Source of the DNA: Clostridia bacterium
GTDB taxonomy: Bacteria > Bacillota > Clostridia > UBA1212 > UBA1255
DNA length: 42,064 nt
Assembly: GCA_017963755.1 (NCBI GenBank)
Contig: JAGCTF010000238.1
Span: 1-42,064, forward strand
Direction: 5' to 3'
The notes beneath the pieces are model-generated. The model saw nothing but the letters and a program-made list of their open reading frames with translations. It was not told the DNA's origin and ran no database searches. How positions within the stretch are numbered: the stretch's first letter is position 1; each line of letters begins with the position of its first letter. Shown here piece after piece: positions 7,975 to 16,032 of the stretch. The position numbers were made by a program, and so were the translations under genes.

Positions 7975-9233
7975 TTCTTCTTTTTCTTGGCAATGATAAT
8001 TCCGGCGACAGCGGCGCAAAGCACAACAGCAGCGATAATGATCACCGGAGCGACCCATTTATTATTGTTCGCCTCCGAGGTTTTCTCCCCAGGCTCTTCA
8101 GCAGGTTTATCGGTCACTTTAGCTTCATCTGAAGCTTCGGGCGCATCGGTAGTCACAGGAGCATCTGTGGCGACAGGTTCTTCGGTAGGCTTTTCCGTAG
8201 GTGCTTCCGTAGGCTCCGGAGTCGGTGCCTCCGTAGGCGCGGGAGTGATCTCAGGCGGAATAGAATCGTCTTCGAAAACCATTTTCAACTGAGGAGGATT
8301 CGTATCGGCGATCTCTCCGTCGGTGAAATACTTGAAAATGTCTTTCTGATCAGGCACTACGCCGGTAGAATCGTATCCGCCGATCTTAAGCTCAAAATCT
8401 GAGAATTCGATCAGGTACTCGCCTGCGGGAATATAGTAGAACGAAACGACCATACTAGTACAATTAATATGATCCTCGATCACGCAGGTGTCAATGCATT
8501 TTCCTTTAAGCGTCGTCTCGTAATCCTTATCCCATTTGTAGATCCTGGCGGTCAATCCGGCGCCGATCATATCCCACGTCGGTGCGTTCACAACGATGAA
8601 CTGATTCAGTCTCCAGCCTTCTTCAACTTTGAACGTAAATGCTACGGAGTTGTAATCAGAGAAGCAGACCGGAGTTCCGGTACCTCCTGTCGTAAGTCCG
8701 ACCGACTTCTTTTTAGCTTCGGGCTTTTTTTCCTGATAGTAAACGTCGTACCTGTTAAGCGCTACGGCAGTATCATCTTCAAGCTTAGCCAGCAGCGTTA
8801 TTTTAGTCTTTTCTGTATATTCAGTAACAGGGACCGTAATAGAATAATAAGTGACGTTATCACCGCCGAACTGGGCTGCATGAGAACCTTCCTCTGCTTC
8901 GATAAGCTGTCCTTCAAAAACGTTTTCCCCGTCATTGATAGTATATCCAGCAGCAACTATCGGCATATCGTAACCGGCCCAGCCTTCAAAGACTAAAGTA
9001 TCGTACCTGCCGTAGACTGTATATTTATTCAGCGCAAGGTAATCACCGGGAGCTCCGTTAGAGATATCGGCCCCGTCGGCAATGATCTTATCGATCTGTG
9101 ATCTGACTCCGTACCCGTAATCGTCCCACGATTCGTAGTTACCGGAAGCACTCACAACACCGTATCCGAACAATGAAACAGTTAAAGTAGCTACAAGAAG
9201 TGCGATAATAAAAACAATTGCTCTTTTTTTCAT
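7971..9233 (-). CDS. Secreted surface protein with C-terminal membrane anchor, unknown function
   Basis: A 420-residue protein with a typical signal peptide (basic MKKR, hydrophobic core to about residue 25, cleavage probably after VSA). A beta-rich ectodomain of about 300 residues follows. A Pro/Thr/Glu/Asp-rich spacer (repeated PTEAP, PTEEP units, about residues 325-380) leads to a final membrane segment (WVAPVIIIAA onward) and a KKKKK tail, so the domain is held on the outer face of the membrane. No catalytic motif is recognised; sugar binding is a guess from context. It is the first gene of the left unit, with AAGGGAAG before the start and a possible promoter at 9303-9332. Confidence 0.7.
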   Translation of the reverse strand: MKKRAIVFIIALLVATLTVSLFGYGVVSASGNYESWDDYGYGVRSQIDKIIADGADISNGAPGDYLALNKYTVYGRYDTLVFEGWAGYDMPIVAAGYTINDGENVFEGQLIEAEEGSHAAQFGGDNVTYYSITVPVTEYTEKTKITLLAKLEDDTAVALNRYDVYYQEKKPEAKKKSVGLTTGGTGTPVCFSDYNSVAFTFKVEEGWRLNQFIVVNAPTWDMIGAGLTARIYKWDKDYETTLKGKCIDTCVIEDHINCTSMVVSFYYIPAGEYLIEFSDFELKIGGYDSTGVVPDQKDIFKYFTDGEIADTNPPQLKMVFEDDSIPPEITPAPTEAPTPEPTEAPTEKPTEEPVATDAPVTTDAPEASDEAKVTDKPAEEPGEKTSEANNNKWVAPVIIIAAVVLCAAVAGIIIAKKKKK

Positions 9234-9302
9234 TTTGATCTTCCCTTCTTCATCTTTTTCATCAATAAAATGGCAGTCAGCATCGGACTCATTAACAACA
9301 GT

Positions 9303-9332
9303 ATTCTACCACTTTCCGGAATTAGAATTCAA
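9303..9332 (-). promoter_or_regulatory. Possible sigma-A promoter for the 9233-2887 unit
   Basis: On the minus strand a -35-like TTGAAT (9327-9332) and a -10-like TAGAAT (9303-9308) are separated by 18 bases, about 70 bases before the start at 9233. Both hexamers deviate from consensus, so support is moderate. It lies back to back with the better plus-strand promoter. Confidence 0.4.
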
Positions 9333-9341
9333 CAGAAATAA

Positions 9342-9370
9342 TTGTATTTAAAAACAGTTTATAGTATAAT
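9342..9370 (+). promoter_or_regulatory. Sigma-A-like promoter for the GH99-like lipoprotein gene
   Basis: TTGTAT (9342-9347), a 17-base spacer and a consensus TATAAT (9365-9370) lie 39 bases before the ATG at 9410, in the 176-bp gap between divergent genes. The perfect -10 and the ideal spacing support it. Confidence 0.6.
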
Positions 9371-9409
9371 TTTACCACTACTTTATACTTACGAAAGCCG
9401 GGATTATAT

Positions 9410-10495
9410 ATGATGAATCTATTTAAAAGAAGAAAGATCTACGTCGTTCTTACCGTACTGTCAGTATTGCTGTTATTTGGATTATTGACGACCGCCTGCA
9501 GCAGCGAAAAAGTTGACGATACAGATCCTTCTTCCTCATCGAATAACAACGAGGTGAACGATATGAAAATTAAAGTTGAACCTGCACAGTCAGACGTTGG
9601 GATCTGGTACAGCGTTTGGTACACGTATAACGGCGATCACGGAAATAACATTCAGACTAATATCTGGAAAAACTGGGATATTCAATATAAACCCCTGCTT
9701 CCGGACGGCACGTACGGATATTACGACTCACTTGACGAAGAACTGATTAATTACCATCTTGAACAGATCTCTGAAGCAGGGATCGATTTCCTGATTTTCG
9801 ACCAGACGAATAATATTGACGCCGAAGGCGGAATGATCAACAAAAGAGCGCTTAAAGTCGCTCAGTGCATCAAAGCATGGAACGATTCCGGAAAAAGGCC
9901 GATAAAATATTGCTCTGCTATCGGTAAGATACAATGGGAAAAAGATGGAAAAGCGATCGAGGACGAAGCGGTTCTTTTGTACAACCGTTATCTGCGGGAA
10001 GATTTCGGAGACGCTTATTATATGCTTGACGGAAAGCCGCTGCTTATCGTTTACGGCGACGGCGCTTCAGATATGTGGAACAAGTATTTAAAAGACGGCG
10101 GAAAATCGAAATATACTGATAAATTTACACTTCGCTGGGCGGACAATCAAAGCACTCCCGGTTATTACGGCTGGGCTTACGATAAAGGCACGAAGCAGAA
10201 CAAAGAAGTTATGGTAGTAATGCCCGGCTGGGACAACCGCAAAGGTCACACGCCTGTTCCGCGCGATCACGGAAACTGGTACCGTGAATCATGGAAAGAA
10301 GTCTTCACAGCAAAGGTAAAGCCGAAAATTCTTGTTATCAATTCTTTTAACGAATATGCCGAGAACACCGGCGTGTTCACCGCTCTTACGGATCTTTATG
10401 GAGATGACGCGCCGGATATGTACTGGAATATGACGAAGGAATATATAAAACTCTACCGTGAAGGCGGATATTTTGAGTTAAATGTTCAGAAATAA
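9410..10495 (+). CDS. GH71/GH99-like (WbsX-type) glycoside hydrolase, probable lipoprotein
   Basis: A 361-residue protein with a basic N-terminus, a hydrophobic core and a candidate lipobox LLTTAC (Cys30), followed by a Ser/Asn-rich spacer, so it is probably lipid-anchored outside the cell. The lipobox has Thr at -3, which is not ideal. The remainder is a TIM-barrel of the GH71/GH99-like superfamily (endo-mannanase/endo-mannosidase-related). GIDFLIFDQTN near 124 and NSFNEYAEN near 312 match the conserved NE-aromatic segment. It is the only plus-strand gene in the island, with its own promoter, and is a distant relative of the protein at 16033-17844. Two adjacent ATG codons (9410, 9413) could start it. 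Confidence 0.75.
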   Translation: MMNLFKRRKIYVVLTVLSVLLLFGLLTTACSSEKVDDTDPSSSSNNNEVNDMKIKVEPAQSDVGIWYSVWYTYNGDHGNNIQTNIWKNWDIQYKPLLPDGTYGYYDSLDEELINYHLEQISEAGIDFLIFDQTNNIDAEGGMINKRALKVAQCIKAWNDSGKRPIKYCSAIGKIQWEKDGKAIEDEAVLLYNRYLREDFGDAYYMLDGKPLLIVYGDGASDMWNKYLKDGGKSKYTDKFTLRWADNQSTPGYYGWAYDKGTKQNKEVMVVMPGWDNRKGHTPVPRDHGNWYRESWKEVFTAKVKPKILVINSFNEYAENTGVFTALTDLYGDDAPDMYWNMTKEYIKLYREGGYFELNVQK

Positions 10496-10521
10496 GAATT
10501 CAGCAATTTGAATTAATTATT
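10491..10521. terminator. Possible bidirectional terminator between convergent genes
   Basis: An AT-rich imperfect hairpin, aattca/tgaatt with outer aataa/ttatt arms, fills the 25-bp gap between the two convergent stop codons and overlaps them. It is weak in GC; its position is the main argument. Confidence 0.3.
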
Positions 10522-12530
10522 TACTCAAAAGGCTCTTGTAGTTCAACTGTTCTTCCGTCTTTAAGAACGAGTTTGATCGCGGTATTGTCAACGTCCCGAC
10601 TTGACAGTACCGCTTTTACCGGGCAGCCCTCGTCAGACGGATAAAGCATTGTCACGATCCTCGCACAAACACCGCAGGCAGAAAAATCTATTGCCGGCGC
10701 CGGAACGTCCGGCGTACGCCATCCTATAAACGGAGAAAAACTGCCTGTCGTCACAGAATAATTGTCACCTGAAAGCAGCGTTAAAGTTACACCGTCACCG
10801 TAATCAGCCGTAATAACTGCGCCGCAGCGCTTTGGCCCGGAATACTCATCCGCCACGCCGTTTGTATCACGCTCTTCCCTGAGCCCGGCGGATGCAGAAA
10901 AAGGAACGTTCTCAAGCTGCCAGTGGGCACTGTAAGTATGTTCTATACCGTCATTTGCAGTAAGACGGTCTATCACCAGATAAAAAGTTTTTAAACCAAG
11001 CGGATGATTTTTAACTTTAATAACGGATCTGCGGTGCGTAACGTCAATATATTGAGCCCCGAAGCCCTCGTCGTAAATACCGTACGCCGCATCGTAATCA
11101 TCCGCAAAAACGACTTTAAGATCGGACAATTTTTCCCGCTCTTCCTGCTTCCACCTGTACCTGCCTCGCCTGTTCTGTCCTTCCCCGTCAACTAGTACCG
11201 TGTTATGCGATCTGGCCGATAATACGTATTTCCGCATTTCGGACCTGTCATATATAAAAACTCCCGTATCAGCGAGCAGCCTTTTTCCGTACGCGAAAAG
11301 CAGAAAACTCAGCTTATCTTCATGCTGATGTCCGATGCCGAAAGGCGCGCTTTCAAAAAACGCCCACTGGCTGTCCGGCCCCCAGTTGTCTCTGAAGACT
11401 GCCATCCCGCTGTAAGGCATATAAGTATTGACAAAATCCGGAGGCGTTCCTGTCTCACGTTCAGACGCAAAATACCTGTAATAAGGCACTTCGGGGAAAA
11501 GATCCGCAGCCTTTCTGCACCACGGCACAACGCCTGCGTAACTCGAATCGTTGAGCCCCGGAGCATACAGATCCGGAGCAGAAAGTTTAACGTACATATC
11601 GAATCCCGGCATCATTGACCGCGTCAATTCAGGCGGGAGAGGCTCGCCCATTGCCTCCGACATCGAGAAGATCTTAAGTGTATTTTCCAGCACTACACCG
11701 TGGTAACCGGTCGCCAGCTCCAGTTGAAAACCGTCAGGATAGATCTGGTTAATGAGCTGTTCGCGTACGGTATTTAAAGCGTATGATTTCCATTTCTGCG
11801 CGTCACTGAGCCACGGATATAGAAGACCCGTCGTATACAGGCCTGCCATCTCCATAAACATCCAGTTACCTGCGCCGCTGTGGATGCGGTATACCCTGTC
11901 CGCGTTCTCCCACATTGACGCAAAATAATCGCAAATATCGTGGTCTGTAAATACACCTGAATTATAAAAAGCGTGCAGGGCAAAATGCCAGCTGTACCTC
12001 ATACGGATACCTATTTCGATCGTTCTGAAAGCCCAGGTCTCGTAGAACCGTGCGTTTTCCGGACAATCACACTGTGTACGCCAGGAGCGCCACAGACGGA
12101 TAAACAGGCGGGCAATTTCAATATCTCCCGTATCGCGATAAAGTTTTGCGAGGGCAATGAATTCGTGGTGTCTGTTGAGCTGCCACGGCCATTCGTAATA
12201 ATCGTTCGGAGTCGGATTCGATTCCCACATGATCCCCTCGGGAGTTCCGAAATCATGACTGAAATTGCACGACATTACTTCTCCGTGCCTGAGCTTCTCA
12301 TACACATCCCGGAAAGTCTCACAAGGGCGCTTCCACGTGTTTTCCTGCTCAGGAACGGGTACTTTAAAGAAAAGCTCAGGTTTAAGGCTTTGGCGCACAA
12401 AATCAGCGTAGCATTTCTCGGCGGCATCAATATCACCGGCGTTTATCAGATCCGGAAGAGCAGATAATTCTTTAAGATCGGTATTGACTTTTGTCTTGAG
12501 AAATTCTTCGGTACTAATTCGAATCGACAT
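10521..12530 (-). CDS. Heparinase II/III-family polysaccharide lyase-like protein
   Basis: A 669-residue protein with an N-terminal (alpha/alpha) toroid and a C-terminal heparinase II/III-like beta-sandwich. Lyases of this fold cleave uronic-acid-containing glycans by beta-elimination. Visible family segments are YPDGFQLELATGYH near 265-278, GIGHQHEDKLSF near 398 (conserved His), and SHNTVLVDG near 430. There is no signal peptide, so it would act on imported oligosaccharides. The ATG at 12530 has GGGAGG eight bases upstream; earlier ATGs up to 12575 lack such a site. It ends the right-hand unit, 41 bases after the lipoprotein gene. The substrate is not predictable. Confidence 0.82.
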   Translation of the reverse strand: MSIRISTEEFLKTKVNTDLKELSALPDLINAGDIDAAEKCYADFVRQSLKPELFFKVPVPEQENTWKRPCETFRDVYEKLRHGEVMSCNFSHDFGTPEGIMWESNPTPNDYYEWPWQLNRHHEFIALAKLYRDTGDIEIARLFIRLWRSWRTQCDCPENARFYETWAFRTIEIGIRMRYSWHFALHAFYNSGVFTDHDICDYFASMWENADRVYRIHSGAGNWMFMEMAGLYTTGLLYPWLSDAQKWKSYALNTVREQLINQIYPDGFQLELATGYHGVVLENTLKIFSMSEAMGEPLPPELTRSMMPGFDMYVKLSAPDLYAPGLNDSSYAGVVPWCRKAADLFPEVPYYRYFASERETGTPPDFVNTYMPYSGMAVFRDNWGPDSQWAFFESAPFGIGHQHEDKLSFLLFAYGKRLLADTGVFIYDRSEMRKYVLSARSHNTVLVDGEGQNRRGRYRWKQEEREKLSDLKVVFADDYDAAYGIYDEGFGAQYIDVTHRRSVIKVKNHPLGLKTFYLVIDRLTANDGIEHTYSAHWQLENVPFSASAGLREERDTNGVADEYSGPKRCGAVITADYGDGVTLTLLSGDNYSVTTGSFSPFIGWRTPDVPAPAIDFSACGVCARIVTMLYPSDEGCPVKAVLSSRDVDNTAIKLVLKDGRTVELQEPFE

Positions 12531-12571
12531 CCGTATTGCCTCCCTACAGACCATCATAATTCGGATCAAAA

Positions 12572-13273
12572 TCAAACGTTAAAGCTGTCCGGCAGTTCTA
12601 CTTTCACGTCATCATATACAAACCTGAATTCATCCGTCCGCTGCTCCGTATCAGATTCAAAAAATGAAACAAGTTTAACTACGCGGCCTTCATTGTCCTT
12701 AAAACCTTCGATCCTTACTTTGGTCATAAGTCCGTTCTTCTCACCCGAAACGTTAATTATCAAAGAAGAAGAACTTTTGCCGCCCGCAGTCTCGTCAGTC
12801 CTTGACCCGCTGAAAGTAAAAGTGCCGCCGGCTGTATCAAAGCCCAATCTTGAATCGACATACGATGTAACTATGCTCTTTGCAAGTTCCATATAATAGT
12901 CGTAAGCATTTCCGTCCGGAAGAGCGGATTCAAACTCTACACGGTATTTTCTGCCGGAATTATCTTTATAATAATATGTTTCAAGCCCGGTTTCATTGTC
13001 ATAATAATAAAAACGGTCTCCCTGTTTCGCGTATTTATATATCAGATCATATCCGCCGTATGAGGATATCGAAACCGGATCTGATGACGCAAGTCCGCTG
13101 AAAAAATCAGACGCAAGTTTGATCACGTCGATCTGAGTATCGGCAGTTACGGTCGTTTTATGCGATGAATTAAACCCGCATGAAGCAAAAAGCAGAGGAA
13201 TAAGGATAAAAGCAGTCAGTAAACAATAAGAGATATTTTTAAGTTTTCCTGCTGTATGTAAATTATTGATCAA
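12572..13273 (-). CDS. Lipoprotein of unknown function (TTG start)
   Basis: A 233-residue protein with a hydrophobic segment at about residues 16-30 and a lipobox-like LFASC (Cys32), so it is probably lipid-anchored. The mature part is a beta-rich domain with many Tyr, Asp and Gly and no recognised family. The start appears to be TTG at 13273, supported by GGAGGG eight bases upstream; no in-frame ATG precedes the signal segment. It lies between the glycosidase-like gene (21-base gap) and the heparinase-like gene, which suggests a role in binding or presenting the glycan, but nothing in the sequence proves it. Confidence 0.66.
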   Translation of the reverse strand: MINNLHTAGKLKNISYCLLTAFILIPLLFASCGFNSSHKTTVTADTQIDVIKLASDFFSGLASSDPVSISSYGGYDLIYKYAKQGDRFYYYDNETGLETYYYKDNSGRKYRVEFESALPDGNAYDYYMELAKSIVTSYVDSRLGFDTAGGTFTFSGSRTDETAGGKSSSSLIINVSGEKNGLMTKVRIEGFKDNEGRVVKLVSFFESDTEQRTDEFRFVYDDVKVELPDSFNV

Positions 13274-13294
13274 GGTGATCGCCCTCCGTTGTGA

Positions 13295-15250
13295 TTAATT
13301 GAAGTGTTTCCGCGCCGCATAATAAGCAGCAAATTTCAGCATAGCGTCGATGTTAATCGCGGTCTCCCACGGCCTGTACCTCGTCCCTTCCGGATAGCTC
13401 GCTATATACCTTTCTGCATACATATTTACGCCGTCACGCAGGTCAAGAAGTTTATTGAACACCGGTTCAGCACCTGGCAGCCCGTAATATAGAATATTAT
13501 ACAGTAAAAGACCGTAATCGTACCCTACGTTAAGTTCTGCTTCCGGCACTGAATAGGCAAAGCCGGAATCTGATACAGAGGCCGCAAGACGTTTTACTTC
13601 TTTGACGATGCTTTCTTTTATCTCGGGCAGATCGGCGCCGAGGTACGCAGGCATCAGCAAACTGCTAGGAAGACTTACTCTCCGGTCAATTTTACCGCGT
13701 TTTACACCTTTCGAGAGGCAGCCGGTACATAAATACGAGCGCTCAGGCGTAAGCCCGCTCCAGCCGAACGAGCCACAATTCATACATACTCCGTATCTGT
13801 ACGGCGGCAATTCTTTTTGTATATCCGGATCGTTTATGCAATATCGTCCCTCTTTAATAAATTTCGAAGAAAACGAACGCTTAACGCTCTCAACAGTCGC
13901 GCGCATTTCAGAAGTATCTTCCCCGCGTGAAACGAGATAATCGATCAGTTTTTCACCCGAACGTATAAAAAGCAGCGTTGCCTCCGCACTTCCGTCGGAA
14001 ACAGCGTCACGTGCGAGCAGGCCGCAGGCAATATAAGTCTCATCGCCGTTAAAAGGCAGTTCGTTGTCCGAGAGCTCCTGTACCTGGCAATTGTAAAGCC
14101 ATTTAAGAAACTTGATATTCTCATCAAGGATCGAACTGTCTCCGCTTACTGAAGCATATCTGAAGAACTGAAGCAGCAGGTAACCGGTGATCTCAACTTT
14201 ATCATTCTCGGCAAAATGAAACAGACCGTTCACGCCGATCCCCTGAGCGTTAAGGATCTTACCGTTCCGGTTGAAAGTATCACAATAGAAGCGCAGAATA
14301 TTGCCCGCTTCTTTAACAAGCCCGAGACTTATAAGTCCCTCTGCGACGCCGTACTGATCGCGCACGTATCCGAGATGATACGCATGTCCCGCCAGCACTC
14401 CGCCTTCCGCACCTTGCTGAACGAGTATACCGATCACCGCATCGTCGATCGCCGCTATAAATTCGTCGCGTCTCGGAAGCTCATCAGGTATAGACAGATG
14501 CGCATCGACCCGGTCAAAGATCTGCGACCATTTCGTTGTAAATGATTTAAGAATGGTTCCGGCGTCAATACCTTTAAGAAGATCATAATTTTCGCATGCT
14601 TCGGGATAGTCAGGCCCTCCGATAAGCATAAGATCCGCATCGCCTTTTACGTCAATAAGGATCGAAGAATTGCCTGCGATATGCAGCTTTGCGTTTCCGG
14701 AAGCGTGCAAAATATAAAACTGCGGGAAAGGAAGCGGATAATCGTTGTAAATATAATTACCGCACCTGCTCTTAATGAGTATCGCGCCGGTATCTTTATG
14801 CGGAATGATATAATCGATCATCCCACTGTTCCCTGATAATACTAACTTTAAAGAACCGCTTCCGGACCAAGCCATCTGTCTGATAAGAACCGGGAGTTCA
14901 GGATGTACGAAATCCGTTATTTCTCCCCTTCCGGAATCCTTATCCTCTGCAGAGACAGTCCATACCGGTGCGCGGAAACGGCGCTCAGGTACTCCGGTGA
15001 TAACGTTTCCTTGAAACGCAGACGTAAAGAGCGACGGAGAAGAATAAGGCGGTCCGAAGATCTCGTAGACGTTGCCGTACAGAAACGTGGCGGCGATCTT
15101 TCCGTTTCCGGTCATATAATAGAGCCTGCCGTCTCTTTCTCCGCGCGCATCGTTTACATCCGCGTTATTACTTTGTCCGCTGCTTCCGTATGCGCTTTTT
15201 CTGTACGCGCTTCCGGCCATTCCTCTAAAGCACTCAGTCGATCCTTTCAT
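13295..15250 (-). CDS. Six-hairpin glycosidase-like protein with zinc-ribbon insertion
   Basis: A 651-residue protein. Residues up to about 250 look beta-rich; the rest looks like an (alpha/alpha)6 glycosidase barrel (GHAYHLGYVRDQYGVAEG, FNGDETYI, YRPWETAIN). Inside the barrel is a C-x2-C-x15-C-x2-C signature (Cys489, 492, 508, 511; CMNCG and CTGC), as in zinc ribbons, which is rare in this fold. No CAZy family could be named. I chose the ATG at 15250: GGGAGGGG lies ten bases upstream and it overlaps the PHP gene by 17 bases; a start at 15313 would overlap by 80. No signal peptide, so cytoplasmic. Probably hydrolase or phosphorylase; not certain. Confidence 0.68.
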   Translation of the reverse strand: MKGSTECFRGMAGSAYRKSAYGSSGQSNNADVNDARGERDGRLYYMTGNGKIAATFLYGNVYEIFGPPYSSPSLFTSAFQGNVITGVPERRFRAPVWTVSAEDKDSGRGEITDFVHPELPVLIRQMAWSGSGSLKLVLSGNSGMIDYIIPHKDTGAILIKSRCGNYIYNDYPLPFPQFYILHASGNAKLHIAGNSSILIDVKGDADLMLIGGPDYPEACENYDLLKGIDAGTILKSFTTKWSQIFDRVDAHLSIPDELPRRDEFIAAIDDAVIGILVQQGAEGGVLAGHAYHLGYVRDQYGVAEGLISLGLVKEAGNILRFYCDTFNRNGKILNAQGIGVNGLFHFAENDKVEITGYLLLQFFRYASVSGDSSILDENIKFLKWLYNCQVQELSDNELPFNGDETYIACGLLARDAVSDGSAEATLLFIRSGEKLIDYLVSRGEDTSEMRATVESVKRSFSSKFIKEGRYCINDPDIQKELPPYRYGVCMNCGSFGWSGLTPERSYLCTGCLSKGVKRGKIDRRVSLPSSLLMPAYLGADLPEIKESIVKEVKRLAASVSDSGFAYSVPEAELNVGYDYGLLLYNILYYGLPGAEPVFNKLLDLRDGVNMYAERYIASYPEGTRYRPWETAINIDAMLKFAAYYAARKHFN

Positions 15251-16031
15251 AAACAGGTTTCCCCTCCCTGAAGTGTGCGATATGATCGAATCCGCAATAT
15301 TTGATGAGTTCAACCGCGGCTTTGAAATTCCTGCCTATCCTGTCAGCCTTATGAGCGTCAGAGCCGATCACGACCGTTTCGCCGCCGGCGTTTTTATACG
15401 CTTTTAACATTTCAAGATCCATCGGAGTCTTATCGTAAGAGCGCGTATTGACCTCGAAAGCAAGCCCGTATCTTATCATTTGCCCGACGACCGTTTTTAA
15501 TTCATCGTAAAACTCGCGGAAGTAAATAGTATTGTCCCCGAACGGCGCGTATCTGACGACGTAATCAAAATGCCCCAGCGTATTAAAATCGTGATAAAGA
15601 TCTACGTTCGTGATAACTTCCCGCAAATACCTTCTGTACGCGTGAACACGCTCAGGTTCAACTTTAAAATACGTCCCGTCATACGGATCGATCCGGCTTA
15701 TAAGATGCGTTGAACCTATTTTATAATCGAAATCGTACCCCGAGAGCCTGCTGATATTCTCGCTGACAACGTGAGGCTGGAGCCCTACTTCAACAGCGGA
15801 CAATATCTCGAGCCGCCCTTCATATTCCGCTTTAACTTTGTCAACAGCTTCCAGATAGTCTCCGAAATCGTAATAGACGTCGCTGCCGTCCGCGAGGTAG
15901 TTTACGTCAAGATGGTCCGTAAACGCGATCCCGGAAAGGCCGAGCTCAAGCGCACGGTCTGCGGCCGCGGTCATTTCAAGCTCGGAGTCGAACGAAAACG
16001 TCGAATGAAGGTGCATGTCATATAAGATCAT
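15234..16031 (-). CDS. PHP-domain phosphoesterase (histidinol-phosphatase HisJ-like)
   Basis: A 265-residue PHP protein with the metal-binding series DMHLHSTFS at the N-terminus, FTDHLD near 42, EVG near 80, STH near 107, GHFD and SDAHK near 225. These are the usual PHP ligands, so it should be an active trinuclear metal phosphatase. HisJ-type histidinol phosphatases are the nearest match, but no his gene is nearby and the operon concerns glycans, so it may dephosphorylate a sugar phosphate. The ATG at 16031 follows the previous stop by one base and has TTTTGGAG upstream; the longer start at 16094 would overlap that gene and is rejected. Confidence 0.82.
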   Translation of the reverse strand: MILYDMHLHSTFSFDSELEMTAAADRALELGLSGIAFTDHLDVNYLADGSDVYYDFGDYLEAVDKVKAEYEGRLEILSAVEVGLQPHVVSENISRLSGYDFDYKIGSTHLISRIDPYDGTYFKVEPERVHAYRRYLREVITNVDLYHDFNTLGHFDYVVRYAPFGDNTIYFREFYDELKTVVGQMIRYGLAFEVNTRSYDKTPMDLEMLKAYKNAGGETVVIGSDAHKADRIGRNFKAAVELIKYCGFDHIAHFREGKPVYERID

Positions 16032-16032
16032 A

